Below, piece by piece: positions 24,401 through 37,200 of a DNA stretch of 64,000 bases. Below the pieces are notes generated by a model. That model saw nothing but the letters and a program-made list of their open reading frames with translations. It ran no database searches and was not told the origin of the DNA. The stretch spans positions 1,621,538 through 1,685,537 of the forward strand of contig NW_017804098.1 of NCBI RefSeq assembly GCF_001625305.1. Reading direction: 5' to 3'. A program made the position numbers and the translations under genes. Numbering within the stretch: the first letter of the stretch is position 1; each line of letters opens with the position of its first letter. The DNA is from Branchiostoma belcheri. Its lineage: Eukaryota > Chordata > Leptocardii > Amphioxiformes > Branchiostomatidae.

Positions 24401-25110
24401 CCAACACTATTTTAGGTTTGAAAATATCGCAAGTGAATTTAATTTATTTATTTTTTTATTTATTTAAGCTCCGTGATTACAGCTAACACGATTACGGATG
24501 GAAGGCTTCCGTTCGTTGTATATCACCTGTCAGGCCCTCTGTGACATCGCTTCTTTATCGCTGTTCTTGGTATCTCTTGCTCCTTCAAAAATATGGATGG
24601 TCATCAAAATCACTGAAAGCCGATCATCGCAGACGGGCTACCCCCATGACCCCTGCGGTGACATTTGCGGGTCATCGCATGAGGAGGGCGTGAACACTCC
24701 TTTGCACATACATGCCAAATGGTGACATCTATTCATATTGAGGACGCCGAAAGAGAAAAAGGTTAATCTTACTCTCAAGCAGATATTTCGGTGGCGAAAT
24801 CGCCAGCCACATCTTGAACATACCAGCGCTAAATGTCCCCAAAATAACAACAGTAAACGCCCGGCCAACAGAGAGCTATGTAGGGTTGCTGGCCGGAGCT
24901 TCTACTGCGTGCGATCTACGTTTGATCAGAAAATACCCCCCCCCCCCAAAAAACCCCGACCGACCCGGGAACGCCTGAAAAGGAGGCTAACATTCCAACG
25001 GGTCCGGATCTTTTGGAGCAGTCGTTTATAATAGCGCGCAGTAATTATCCGGGAAGAATAGCTTTGTATGTGATTTGTATGTATATCCAAGTCAACTATA
25101 TTGAAGTGTT

Positions 25111-25141
<31 letters not shown>

Positions 25142-25142
25142 T

Positions 25143-25202
<60 letters not shown>

Positions 25203-28200
25203 TGTGTGTATGGCAGAGACCGGGTCAGAAACACCAACTTCCTGCTCTCCCAACCACAGGTTGGTGGGGAAGGTTACGACTCGTTTTGAAATTTCCGCCA
25301 GCCTCTCCAACATCTGCTTGGAGAGTACAACTTCCGGCATATGATGTTGTTGTTGTTCTCCATATGGGGCCGCTTAAAGAAATTGGCGCGAAACTAACGG
25401 AGTAGAAAAGATTAGACGTGGCATGGGGCTGTCCGAGTTAGGCCGACGGAGCCTGCTCAACCGATGCCAGATCCGACGGCAGGCCGTATGCTGTCAGAGG
25501 ATGTTCTAAGATTTCTTGAGCACTTAAATTGCAAACTGTATGCAAGGCCTGAACTTATATATAATGCCGAATGACGGAAACGCCTGGAGTATCACCTCAG
25601 CTGAGGAGCTTCGTTTCTGACGTGGCGGGAAAGGCCGATGTGTGAACTCCGGTGGACTGCAGCCAATGAGCGTTCAGCTGCTACCGGTATTTCGGCAGGA
25701 TCCAAATGTCACTGCTCAGAGAGGCAAATTCTCTGGGGCAAATCATCGGAAGACCGATTGTCCAGGCTATCGTGTTCTGTAAGTACTCAGTCTGAGTTTA
25801 TATATTATCTTTTGCTAGACGATTTAGAATGGCATGCCTGAGCAGTCGACCGTGAGTCTGTACCACGTGTAGACCAACGCGTACTTTGGCCCCACGGCCA
25901 CCCGCCGGGCCGCGATGGGTGTCACAACAACATGGTTTCGAGAGAAAAGTTGTGGCGCATATACGACAAGTTCAGGAAATATGGTCAAATTATCTGGGAA
26001 ATGATATATGTACACTGTAACTCTGTCGGGCTTGCGAGTCTGTTTTTGATAAACATTTACTATTAAAAAGTATTCGATGGTGCTGTATGCTGGGCCTTGC
26101 CATTGGCAGGTTCGAATTCACATAATCAATCATTACTCTCCAAGCAGAAGTTGTGGGGGAAGATCGTTACATTTTTATATATGGCCTTTTTTTTGTCCTG
26201 ACCCCCACGTGGCCGCGGACCTTCTCTGGCTAATGGATACAGCCTGGCCAATTTGATACTGTCTTTTTGCCACCGAGAGGGAGATTAATCAATCATTCTT
26301 GTAACACGCGATCGGTAAAACTTTTAAAAGGCGGCAAGGTTCGATCACGCTCAGAAAGTTAGGGATGCATCATGCGCTAGATGCTGCACGATTCCACATT
26401 TCCAGTCGATTGGCGGTGCGCCCGTACATATTTTCTATCGAGTCCAGAAGCAACTAAACCCGTACAGACAAGAGGAAAAATTGGTACTGCATTCTCTATC
26501 AACTAATAATATCTTTGGAATGCAATTTTTTCAAGTATATTTTGCGCAGGTAAATCCTTCAGTCTTTATTTGTTTTATAACAATCATATACAGTGACTTT
26601 TGATACACCGCGCAGCGTAATGTCAACCTTTCCCGACAGTTCGCGCTGGTTTGTTTGCCCGGCAGTGCCAGCGTTAATTAGTTCCAGCCAAGCTCTGAGG
26701 CTGACAGGCGGCCCTTTATAGTTTATCCCCATATATCAAGTATCTGGGTCCAAAATCAGCGGACCGTACCGGTTCTGAATCCACCGAAAATCCACTAAAA
26801 CCACATCTTCACCCTTGGAACCCATTCAGCCGGTTAGCCGGTTCTGAACCCACAGATTTTCAAAGAGGTCAGCTTGAAGAATATGAAACATTCCCGGATC
26901 CAAAGGATTGCGAAATCTCAACAAACCACGTGACCCGCCAAAATGGCCGACATTGTTTACTACTGGCCGGCCGTCGGCGCGGCGCGGTACCAAGTCGTCA
27001 AGAATATGACGTCTTCTGCGGCATTTATCACCCTCAAAACAAGAAGCGACGATGGAGAAAGTGATGAAGAGTATAGTTTATCGTCAATTGAGGGGCCTGA
27101 CATAGCTGTTCGCACTTGCAGCGCATAAAGACAACACCAGGTGTCACAGGTCCAGTGAACCGCGGGCGACTTTTAGAACTCTTTTGTAATTATTAATAAT
27201 CGTAGAAACCCCCACAATGTCATATTCCCCACAAAATCATATTATATTTCGCAAAGGACTTTAAAGATTTTTATGATTCTACTTTTGTTAGTGTGAAATT
27301 TATGCAAGTTGACAACGATTTTGTTCGTATTTCACGGCGCATTCTCATTGTTCTAGCTCCGCTCTCAGTTTTCAACTTTCTACAAGGTTGGTCGGATTTG
27401 CCCCACACCGACTTTGGTCGATACGTCCGATGTACAGAAGGGGGCGCTGCACCACGGCTCTGTGATAATGTAGGTTTTAATTAAGCAGGACTAGTCCAAA
27501 GGGTTGTAGTCAGGTCCGGGACTAGTCCGGGACCAGTGGACCTGCCGGACTAGTCATGCCCCTGACTCCCAGGACCACCTCGGACCGTTCTGTGTCTGAC
27601 AGGACTAGTCCCAACCGTCTGGGACCTGCTGGGACCACCTCGGACTAGTCCGGACTAGTCCGCTGAAATTTCCTTTTTACAGAGGTATGATATAGACAAC
27701 ATAGCCGGCCTGGTTGAATTACCCGCGTCTTTAGAACTGGGCTAATCAGAAAACAGCCGAAGACCACCAAAACCCCAGTTCTACAAGCCTGCTACGGAGG
27801 CTAAGACATAACAAGCTCTGCTCCCAGGATCGGAGCACTAGTGTAGATCGATGCAAGTTTGTGTGGAGTTAATTTTGCGGTAGGATGGGGAAGGAGGCGT
27901 TTGCTGTGTACTATGAAGTTCACAATTAAAACAACTGTAGTAATACAGAAGACAGAACATGTGTTAGCTTTTTAGAGTTAGTTAAGCAGGGCTCTAGCCA
28001 GCTCAAGTTATTTTCCTGTCAGCCCAGGTTCGTGATTGGACCTGGGGGAGAGTGCTCACAATCTAGGGCCTGGGGAGCTCCAAAGTCTTTGAAAATGCAA
28101 TTTCCCACATTTTGAGAGGCAAATCATGTGATTGAGAATGGTTGGTAGCACTCACTGAGTCCTTTGGATGTTTTTAAATTCTTACCCAAGATTTTTGTCC

Positions 28201-31200
28201 ATCAAGGTTGACGGATTGGTAATACAAATTTTTCCGTCACACGTCAGAAAGTTCCTGCAATTGATGGAAAAACTGGTGCCAGCTAGAGGTCCGTGCCTAG
28301 TTAAAACCTCAAACCACATACACAAAACCACCGCAAATTTATCAGTAGTTACAGTAACCTGAGAAATTGAGTCTGACTGGAACAATGAGTCCCTCAGAAG
28401 CCGCGGCACTTCTCATGTGATTAGATTTACTTTTCTGTTGTGTCATGTTTTGTAAACTTTGCTCTTATTACGTTTATGTGCAGGTAAATAAGATAAAAAT
28501 AAAAAAGGATGAGGTGTTTGCTGTGTATGAAACTTACGATTAAAACAATTCTCTGTAGTAACATAGGAGAGGACAGAATACTTGTGAGGTGATTGAGCAA
28601 GCATAAAACCACAGTGAATATTTCACAATTTACAGTAAGGCACCAATTTAATTTGTTGTTTAAAAAAAGGCCAAGGCACCCCATGATAGCCAGAAATGTT
28701 GCAATATGAGCCATGAAGTGAACCAGGCTCCTTTATAATTAAAACAGTAGATTTTGAACTTTTAATGAAACAATGTTTCATTGTTAGATTGAAAAACTTT
28801 TAACAACTAGGAAGAAACGGACTTTCTTCAACCGTTGGGGCCAAAATATGTCTTGTCATTGAGCATTTTGCAGTTGATTTAGAACAAAAATTTTTTTTCT
28901 TTGCAAATCAGAAAAAAAGACAGAGCAAATCCGAGAAACCACAAATTAAATTGGTGTGGCCTTACCGTAACCCAAGAAATTGAGTCTGACAGGAACAATG
29001 AGTCCCTCAGAAGCTGCGGCACTTCTCAGTGATTAGATTTAACTCCAGGCCGCTGCTCTCAAGACGGCCGATTGGAAATCAATCGAGGCCAGACAGCCAG
29101 GACAGCCGACTGCCACCGACTTCATGGACTATTTTACTGGGCTAAGTCAAGTGTGTTACTGGTATTGGTTAGCCTGTACCAGGCTTCAGGTTTGTCTGGG
29201 CTAAGTCAAGTGTGTTACTGGTATTGGTTAGCCTGTACCAGGCTTCAGGTTTGTCTGGACTGGGCTAAGTCAAGTGTGTTACTGGTATTGGTTAGCCTGT
29301 ACCAGGCTTCAAGTCTGTCCGGACTCGGGCTAAGTCAAGTGTGTTACTGGTATTGGTTAGCCTGTACCAGGCTTCAAGTCTGTCTGGACTGGGCTAAGTC
29401 AAGTGTGTTACTGGTATTGGTTAGCCTGTACCAGGCTTCAGGTTTGTCTGGACTGGGCTAAGTCAAGTGTGTTACTAGTATTGGTGAAATTGAACTTAAG
29501 CCTCAAAAGAACCATATCTTCTACAGTATGTACATGTCTTGAAGAAATCTTAAAGAAATGCCCTTGATGTTGCAGATGCTGGTGCCCTTCTCCCTGCCGG
29601 CTAAGAAGAACAAGATGTCGTACGTCTTAACCGTCGACGACCACAAGGAGTTCAAGAAGATCCTCAGGACAAGGACCAACGTCTTGTCTCTCTTCGCCAA
29701 GTCAGGTGAGGCTGTAGGATCGAACGAATGAACAAACGAACGAACAAAGGAACAAATGAACGAATGAAGGAATAACTTGTATTTAGACTGGACAGCCCTG
29801 TCAGCCTTACAATATAGCTGCTATTCCCAGAGGTCCAGTGGGGGGTGAGGGGTGGAATCACTACTAGTAGGATATAAAAGTCCTGGTGAAATATACCAGG
29901 ACTAATATTCCTGGACTATACTGAATACTGTCTTGTCACATGCATACAAGGAACTTGCACAATCACAAAACTGATATTATAATTTATGTGTAGAACAAAC
30001 AGGTACACAAAGCCATCATCAATACTACATCTTGTCAGATTACTCAACCACAGTTTGCTTGAAATTGTAAAGAGTATTCATTGATATACAACATGATGAT
30101 GTTAACATGCAATTTATTATCTGTCTGAGGATATTCTTTTGACATTGAGTAAATCTTTAGACTTCTTTTTTTAATGCAAATGGTTTCAAACTCACAGATT
30201 TACCACACTCACTTGTACCATGTGGTCTAAGATGTAAGCTCTAACTTACTCTAAGTCTAAGTACAACTGTTGTGCAATTAAGTTATCTTAAAGTTATCTT
30301 ATATTTAAAAAAATCATCAATCTGTCTTTCCATTTGATTTATAACATAATATGTTTATTGTTTTGTTCTGTTTTGCAGAGAAGGCAGCCAGTCCCATCAT
30401 GGACACCTTTGCTCAGGTGGCAGAAGACATGAAGGGACTCGGGACTCTGGTCTTTGTGGACTGCAGGTAGGGAAACTTCACAAGTTTGACAATCTCAATT
30501 GAATCTTTATTCGACATGTGTATGAATTGTGTTGCTCTTAACAACAGTAGGCACTTCTCTTTTTTCAACTAATTCAACATTCACTTTTAAAATCATGATA
30601 ACCTAAAATCTGTGATAGACAAAGCGAAGACACATTCATGTGACAAACACGCTACTCTATAACATGAGAGTTGACATCAGTACTGTTAGGTCATGGTTTG
30701 TAGAATTTATTTCAACTGACGTTAAAGAACTTGCTGTATAACTAAACAGCTAAATATTATAATTACATGCATGAAAACTGTATAGTTATTACAATGTATA
30801 TATTTTGCTCGACACTCATGACAATGAAAAGTGGCCTTCATACCTATTTGAGCTTCTCAAAACAAACAAACAAACCTGTGGCTTTTGTTTACTTGTATGT
30901 TTATGTTTTGACTGTTTGCAGTGACAAGGAAGCGAAGAAACTATGCAAGAAGGTGAAGTCCAACCCTACAACTTACGAGCTGAAACATTACAAGTAAGTC
31001 ACTAGTGCACAAGTCATGTATTTCTGGAGATCCAATGTTCTGAATGTTACTACTTTAATTTTGTAGTTAAACATGAGAGGACTATGAAGAATGTCTGACT
31101 CATGAAATGTTTCATCTTCCTTCAGGGATGGTGACTTCAACAAAGGTTATGACAGACAAGAAACGTACAAGGTAGATAAACACTGTGTCTACTAGTACTA

Positions 31201-34200
31201 GTTTATTCCTTTTCCATTAGTATAATGTATTGTTTACTGTTTAGTGCTAAGATTTGTAGCCTATGAGGTTTCTCCAAATTCCTCTTAGTTCTTATAACCT
31301 TTGCTCGGGTGAAGAGAGCCAGCGTGGATGCCAGAACCTCTACTCCTCGACTAATGTTACTCACTCACACACTTTCTCACTATCTGATTTCTCATCTGTT
31401 GTTCACTGTGCCTCTAGGGTTAAACCTCATATGTGGATACTGAGGCTTGATGGTAGCCTGTCATGTGTCACATTGTACAGTAGAGGTGGTAGAAATTCTC
31501 CCCTATGTTTGTATTCATCTCTTTCATTAGGCATTACAAGAACAAGAACTTGTTGTTAGGCTGACTGATATGAAGGTTTATATTACCACATGTAGAATAC
31601 CTGTTTACCTGCTAAGTTTACTGACTGTTTTTTCTCCCTCCTTCCTCACACTGTTGGTCTGACTGACACGTAGACCATACCGGTTTTCCTACTGAGTTTA
31701 CAGACTGCTTTTCTCCTCCCTCCCTCCTCAGTCGATGATGAACTTCCTCCGTGACCCGACAGGTGACATTCCGTGGGAGGAGGACCCGACAGCGAAGGAC
31801 GTCATACACGTGGACAGCGATAAGGTCAAGACATTTTACTTATTTCTTTGTTTATTCAATTATTTGTCTTGAGATTTATCATTAACACAATTATCATGTA
31901 TCATATCCAGAATCATGATATAGTTCTGTGCCTGAAGCGGCGCTCTTTCTAACACGTACAGTCATTGAGAGTAATGGACTACTAACACAACAGTGAAACA
32001 ACTGAATACAATGTCACTTGAAGTTTATGGCATAATCAGAGAATGAAGATTAAGCCTTGTAGGAGCGCTTGAGCACGTTGGCAGAACAATTACAGTGCCT
32101 GCACTAATCATGTAATGTGCATATCGCTTCAGCAGAATGTCTCACTTTAAAGTCCTCTTCTCGTATTTAAGGATGAAATCCCGTCAATGGTTTTCAAGTA
32201 TTGCATCGGAAAAAATATCCTTTGCAAGTAGCAAAATTCTAATGTGATGTTGACCAAGCATCTAACGAAAACTGTGAAAAATCTGGGTTTTGCGCAGGTG
32301 CAGTACGTTCTGCTGACTTGCGGTGGAAATGCATGTTGTTTGATACAGTTGTATTCTGTTGTTTTCAGGCCTTGAACAGACTTGTGAAAAAAGAAAAGAC
32401 GCCCATCCTGATTATGTTTTATGCACCTTGTAGGTAACTTTTCATGTCTTCTGGGTGTGTTAATCCTCAGTATGCCAAGATAACTGTTTGCTCTAACTTT
32501 TGTATTGATTATGGTGTTAGGCAGCTGCAGCAATTAGAAGGTTAAAGCATGGTATAAAAATGTTTGCAAGGAGAAAGATGAGATTAGTGCAATTTTACAG
32601 CTTGCATGATGGTATATTTAGACAGGCCTTTTGTATTTGATGGCAATGTAAATTGTCATAACATGAAGTCATGAATAAATGTAATAAATTCTATCTAGAC
32701 AAAGAAATGATGAAGTGAAATTTAGCTTCAATTTTTTTTATATAATATATTTTTTTTCCTGATTTCAGGGTGTGGCCACTGTAAAAGGTTGAAGCCAGAT
32801 TACGCTGCAGCTGCTACAGAGTTGAAAGGACAAGCAGTGAGTGCTGTTTATGTGATGTTATGCGCTTATTCTAGCGAGTTTGTTCAATCTAGGCCAAAAG
32901 GCATCTAATCTGGGCACTGAAATACAATTGTGTAAGTCAGTGGAAGTGGAAGGAAATTTAGGACTTAGAGACTGGTATTTGGCCAGTGTAATTGTGTGAG
33001 ACATACTTTTGACATACTTTGTGTGTAGTAATAACCATAATCCAGTACTTAGTGATCCTCCTTTACAGTGCGTATCACACATGCAATACTGTACTCCAAT
33101 GCTAGGGGGCAGTACTGCACTACAATGGAAATCACAGCATACACACATTTCCTTGTTCTTCTAGACCCTTGCAGGAATGGACGTGGACAAACCTGAGAAT
33201 GAAGCTGTGAGGAGGCAGTTTAACATCACAGGATTCCCAACTATTCTGTATTTTGAGTAAGTAGTTCCTGTTTTCTTATTATAAGAAGTTTAGAAATATC
33301 TGAATGATGTAGAAGAAGTTTACATTTATACATGTAGCAGGTACAATGTTTGGAAGTTGAACTAATGCTGGTATATAATACCTAACAATTCTAGACACCA
33401 ATCTACACTTTAATAAATAACAGTGAAGGCACTCCAGTTATGCTCTAATAACTGTAAAATTGCTTCTGAGACCTGATAAGCTGATTTTTTGTTTTTAGAT
33501 TCCTGACTTTTTGTGCTTTAACTACTACATGTAGTATTGTAGATTTAGTTGATTGTCAACCTTACAATCTGTGATTTGACCATTTTTGTTTTGTGTTTTC
33601 AGGAATGGAAAGCAGAAGTACAAATATGGAGGAGAAAACAACAAACAAGGCATCATTGACTGGATGAAGGAGTAAGTATATATGTATATAACTACAATTT
33701 ATAACATTTGGTACAGAAACCTAGACCTTCCAACAGAATGTTTTCTTGTAAAAATAAGTTACACAAACTACCTGTATCAGAAAGTCTGCATAGAAGTCCT
33801 AGAAAGTAAACCCAGAGGAATAAAACACTACTGAAAAAAGTCCTAGCGAGCACACCTTAGCCACAAAGGCCAGTGGGAATGGTCTCTTTGTCATTGTGTA
33901 AATCTGTTAAATGTTTATGTAATGTATAATAATGATAATCTCCCTCCCTCCCCTAGCCCCCAGCCTCCAGTAGAGAAGGCCCCAGAGCCAGAGTGGAGTG
34001 ACGCGGACTCTGATGTTGTACATCTCACAGACGAGACCTTCGACACCTACATTGAGGAACACGCCTCCGTACTGGTCATGTTCTACGCACCTTGTGAGTG
34101 TCTAAAAATGTTTTTTCTTTGAGACCTTGTTTATTCATGAATCAGCCTGCTGACAACTTTCATAGATTCTGATTAGAAGTAACTGTTAGTCATAATGGAA

Positions 34201-37200
34201 CAGGTCATGGTCAGACAAAATATAACAACATACAGGTTACATGATTGAAGTCCTACCAAGTCCATCAATACTCTAGACTGTACAATGCATTGTATGCACC
34301 TAATATATTTGATTCTTTTGTACAAGTATGTGTATTATATGCATATTTTTAGTAAGATCATCTCAATTCAGGTATGTACCTTAAGCTGCATGATTGTAAA
34401 TGGTACAGTTTACCAGGTCCGGAATATTATTCTGACTCTGAGTGACAGAGACAAGTACTAATCATTATTAGTTGTCTCATGTTTCAATTTTTCAGTAACT
34501 GTTGTATAATTTCTAACCTGTTTACAGGGTGTGGCCATTGCAAGAAGATGAAACCAGAATATGATGAGGCAGCTACAACTCTCAAGCAGGACAATGTACG
34601 AATATTTTTTCTTATTTTTATTTTATCATCATCATAAGAACGTTTTACAGCTAAGTTTGTTAGCTTCTAGTCATACGAAAGATCAATCTTACATGAAAGG
34701 TAGGCGTGGCCTAAATCTGGTCAGACTGCTCCCAAACTTCAGCCAATCTTGGTGGGTTGGTGGTCAGGGGAAGGTTCTGAATGTGCAACCTGGGCTGGAA
34801 GTAAACATTTAACTAGAAAAGTAACATTTGCAAAGCAAATGCATAATGTTTACCTTCGCATATGGTCTGCTCTTCTTAGTCAAATACATGATTGTGCATT
34901 CATACATGTATATATGGCCAGACAGGAGTCTACATCCCTCCTATGAAATTGCAACATGATGTAACCTAACACCAGTTACCATAGTGCCAGACATCAACAA
35001 ATCAGGCCATTGGCCAAGTCAGAGGTTAGTGTTTGGAACACTCACTGAAGACGAAGAAGAAATGTAGTAAAAACAATATGTTTTCCTTCGGTAAACATAA
35101 TAACTGTTTCACCATTATTTCAGATTGACGGCATACTAGCAGCTGTGGATGCAACCAAGTCTCCTCAGGTCGCCAAAAGGTTCGAGGTCAAAGGTTACCC
35201 GACAGTCAAGTACTTCAAGGATGGAGAGGAGGCCTTTGGGTTCAACGACCGGACGGCGGATAAGATAGTCGACTTCATGAAGGAGTGAGTAGAGAAATGT
35301 TTTTTTGGGAAAATTTTAGGTGGTACTGCCTGTACTGGGCTCGAAATACTGGGTGCATGTGCACCTTACAAATTGGAGCTGTGCACCCAAATATTTTTGT
35401 AGGTATTTTTGTATTAAATAATAGTATGTAGGATATTCTTGGCATCAGAAAAACTAATAAAATCTTTGTTGTAGTACTTGTGTAAGATAAGCTCCCATTT
35501 CAGATTCAAGCTCAGAAGAGGAGCAGTAAGATCTGTATTATGTTTTGTTTTATATGGTGCAACCCAAAAAATTTTTGAAATATGTTTCCGTTCCCAGTCC
35601 GCAGGAGCCCCCCCCTCCCCCGCCGCCAGAGCAGCCCTGGCAGGACGTGGAGTCAGAGGTCGTTCACCTCGGGGACGAAGACTTCAAGTCTCAACTCAAG
35701 AGGAGGAAACATGCCCTCGTCATGTTCTACGCTCCGTGTAAGTACAAACAAACAAACAAACAAACAAATAAACAAACAAAGAAAGACCCCATGCTCTGGT
35801 CTCTTACTCTATGCTCTATACAGTTTTCAGTAAAATCTCTTATAGGTGCTGAAAACAGGATTGCACACAGGGTATAGGATTTTCTTCTAACACAACCAGT
35901 AAGGTTCTCACCTGCTTACGTTTCGATGTCTATCAGACACCTTCCTCAGAGCTTCTGACTGGAGTTCTGCAACTCGCCGCTATTTGTGGGGTAGTCTACC
36001 CCAGTGATGAACCGGGACGAGGGGGGATACAAGCTCAGCCACATTTGGGATTGCATTCTCGCCGCAAAAGCGCCACCTACTTTGACGTTAAATAGCGGCG
36101 AGTTGCAGAACTCCAGTCAGAAGCTCTGAGGAAGGTGTCTGATAGACATCGAAACGTAAGCAGGTGAGAACCTTACTGGTTGTGTTAGAAGAAAATCCTA
36201 TACCCTAAGTATCTTCCAACCTGATGAAATTATTTACGGAAATTGGGGGGAGGATTGCACACATGTATCTATTCATCTCTATAACTCTTATATTAAATAC
36301 ATTAAGATAAGTTACACCAGTGAATTAGATAGATTATTTTATCCTGCAGGGTGTGGTCACTGTAAAAAGGCCAAGCCAGAATTCACCAGCGCTGCAGAGA
36401 AATACAAGGACGACACCAAGGTAACTTAACTTTCATTCTAACACATTTTGATAAAGCAAATACTGTTAATCTTTCCAGTTGTTTTACATGTATTTTTGTT
36501 GCTTAAAGCACTGTGAATTTGCTTTTATTTCAAAATATTACTTTGGTTCCAATGAAAATGAATACAAGCAATTCTGCCTAATTTACTTTTTAACTATCAT
36601 GCATAAATTATGCTTTAACCACAAAATGAAGACAATTGCAAACACCCCTTTCCCCACCTACCACAAATTTTAAAATCACATCCCCACAAGCAGAAGTGGA
36701 CTTAGTCTTACTGTATGTGATTTTGCCCAGGTGACGTTTGCAGCGGTGGACTGTACCACGCAGCAGGGGGTGTGTGGGCAGTACGAGGTGAGGGGCTACC
36801 CAACCATCAAGTACTTCAACTACGGCAAGAACCCCAAGGACTATGAGGGAGGGAGAGAGGTCAGAATGTTTTCTCTTCTGTAGCTCTGTTAGAATTGTAT
36901 TTCAGTATAGTTTATGTATCTACCCTTGTTGTTTCTTTTTTGCCATACATTGTACCAGTTACAGTTGTTGAGAAATAAAAGTCAATTGGTTAATTGATCT
37001 GTATATTTATAGAGCAACATCGCTGAGTTTAAGGTTCATCTTCTGTGTTGTGGAGGAACGGTTGAACATTATTATCTCATTCTGTAAAAAGCTGTGAAGA
37101 TTCGGCAGACCAATATTCTCAGCATGCCAGTCTGGAGAACTGAACCCCCATACAGTAACAGTTACTAGCTTGACAATGCTAGTAACTATACATGTATCTG

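Larger units (their letters stand above)
15897..27803. mobile_element. 11.9-kb TIR element with 9-bp target duplication
   Basis: Left end TAGCCTCCATAGCA and right end (reverse complement) TAGCCTCCGTAGCA continue as long, diverged inverted repeats sharing AACTGGGG, GGTCTTC, TTTTCTGATT and ATACCTCTGTAAAAA, and then run into GGACTAGTCC arrays on both sides. Immediately outside are identical 9-bp direct repeats AGACATAAC (15888-15896 and 27804-27812). I see no transposase frame inside, so it looks non-autonomous or heavily loaded with later repeats. Tips and duplication length match the small 5087-5291 element; a Mutator-like origin is an inference. Confidence 0.82.

Noticed and set aside
26943-27128. 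61-codon frame with a good start context (CAAAATGGCC)
   Set aside because: No domain and no clear splice continuation; noted only as a possible captured exon.
29072-29461. 129-codon frame rich in YWYWLACT
   Set aside because: It is the translation of a 64-bp tandem repeat just before exon 2.
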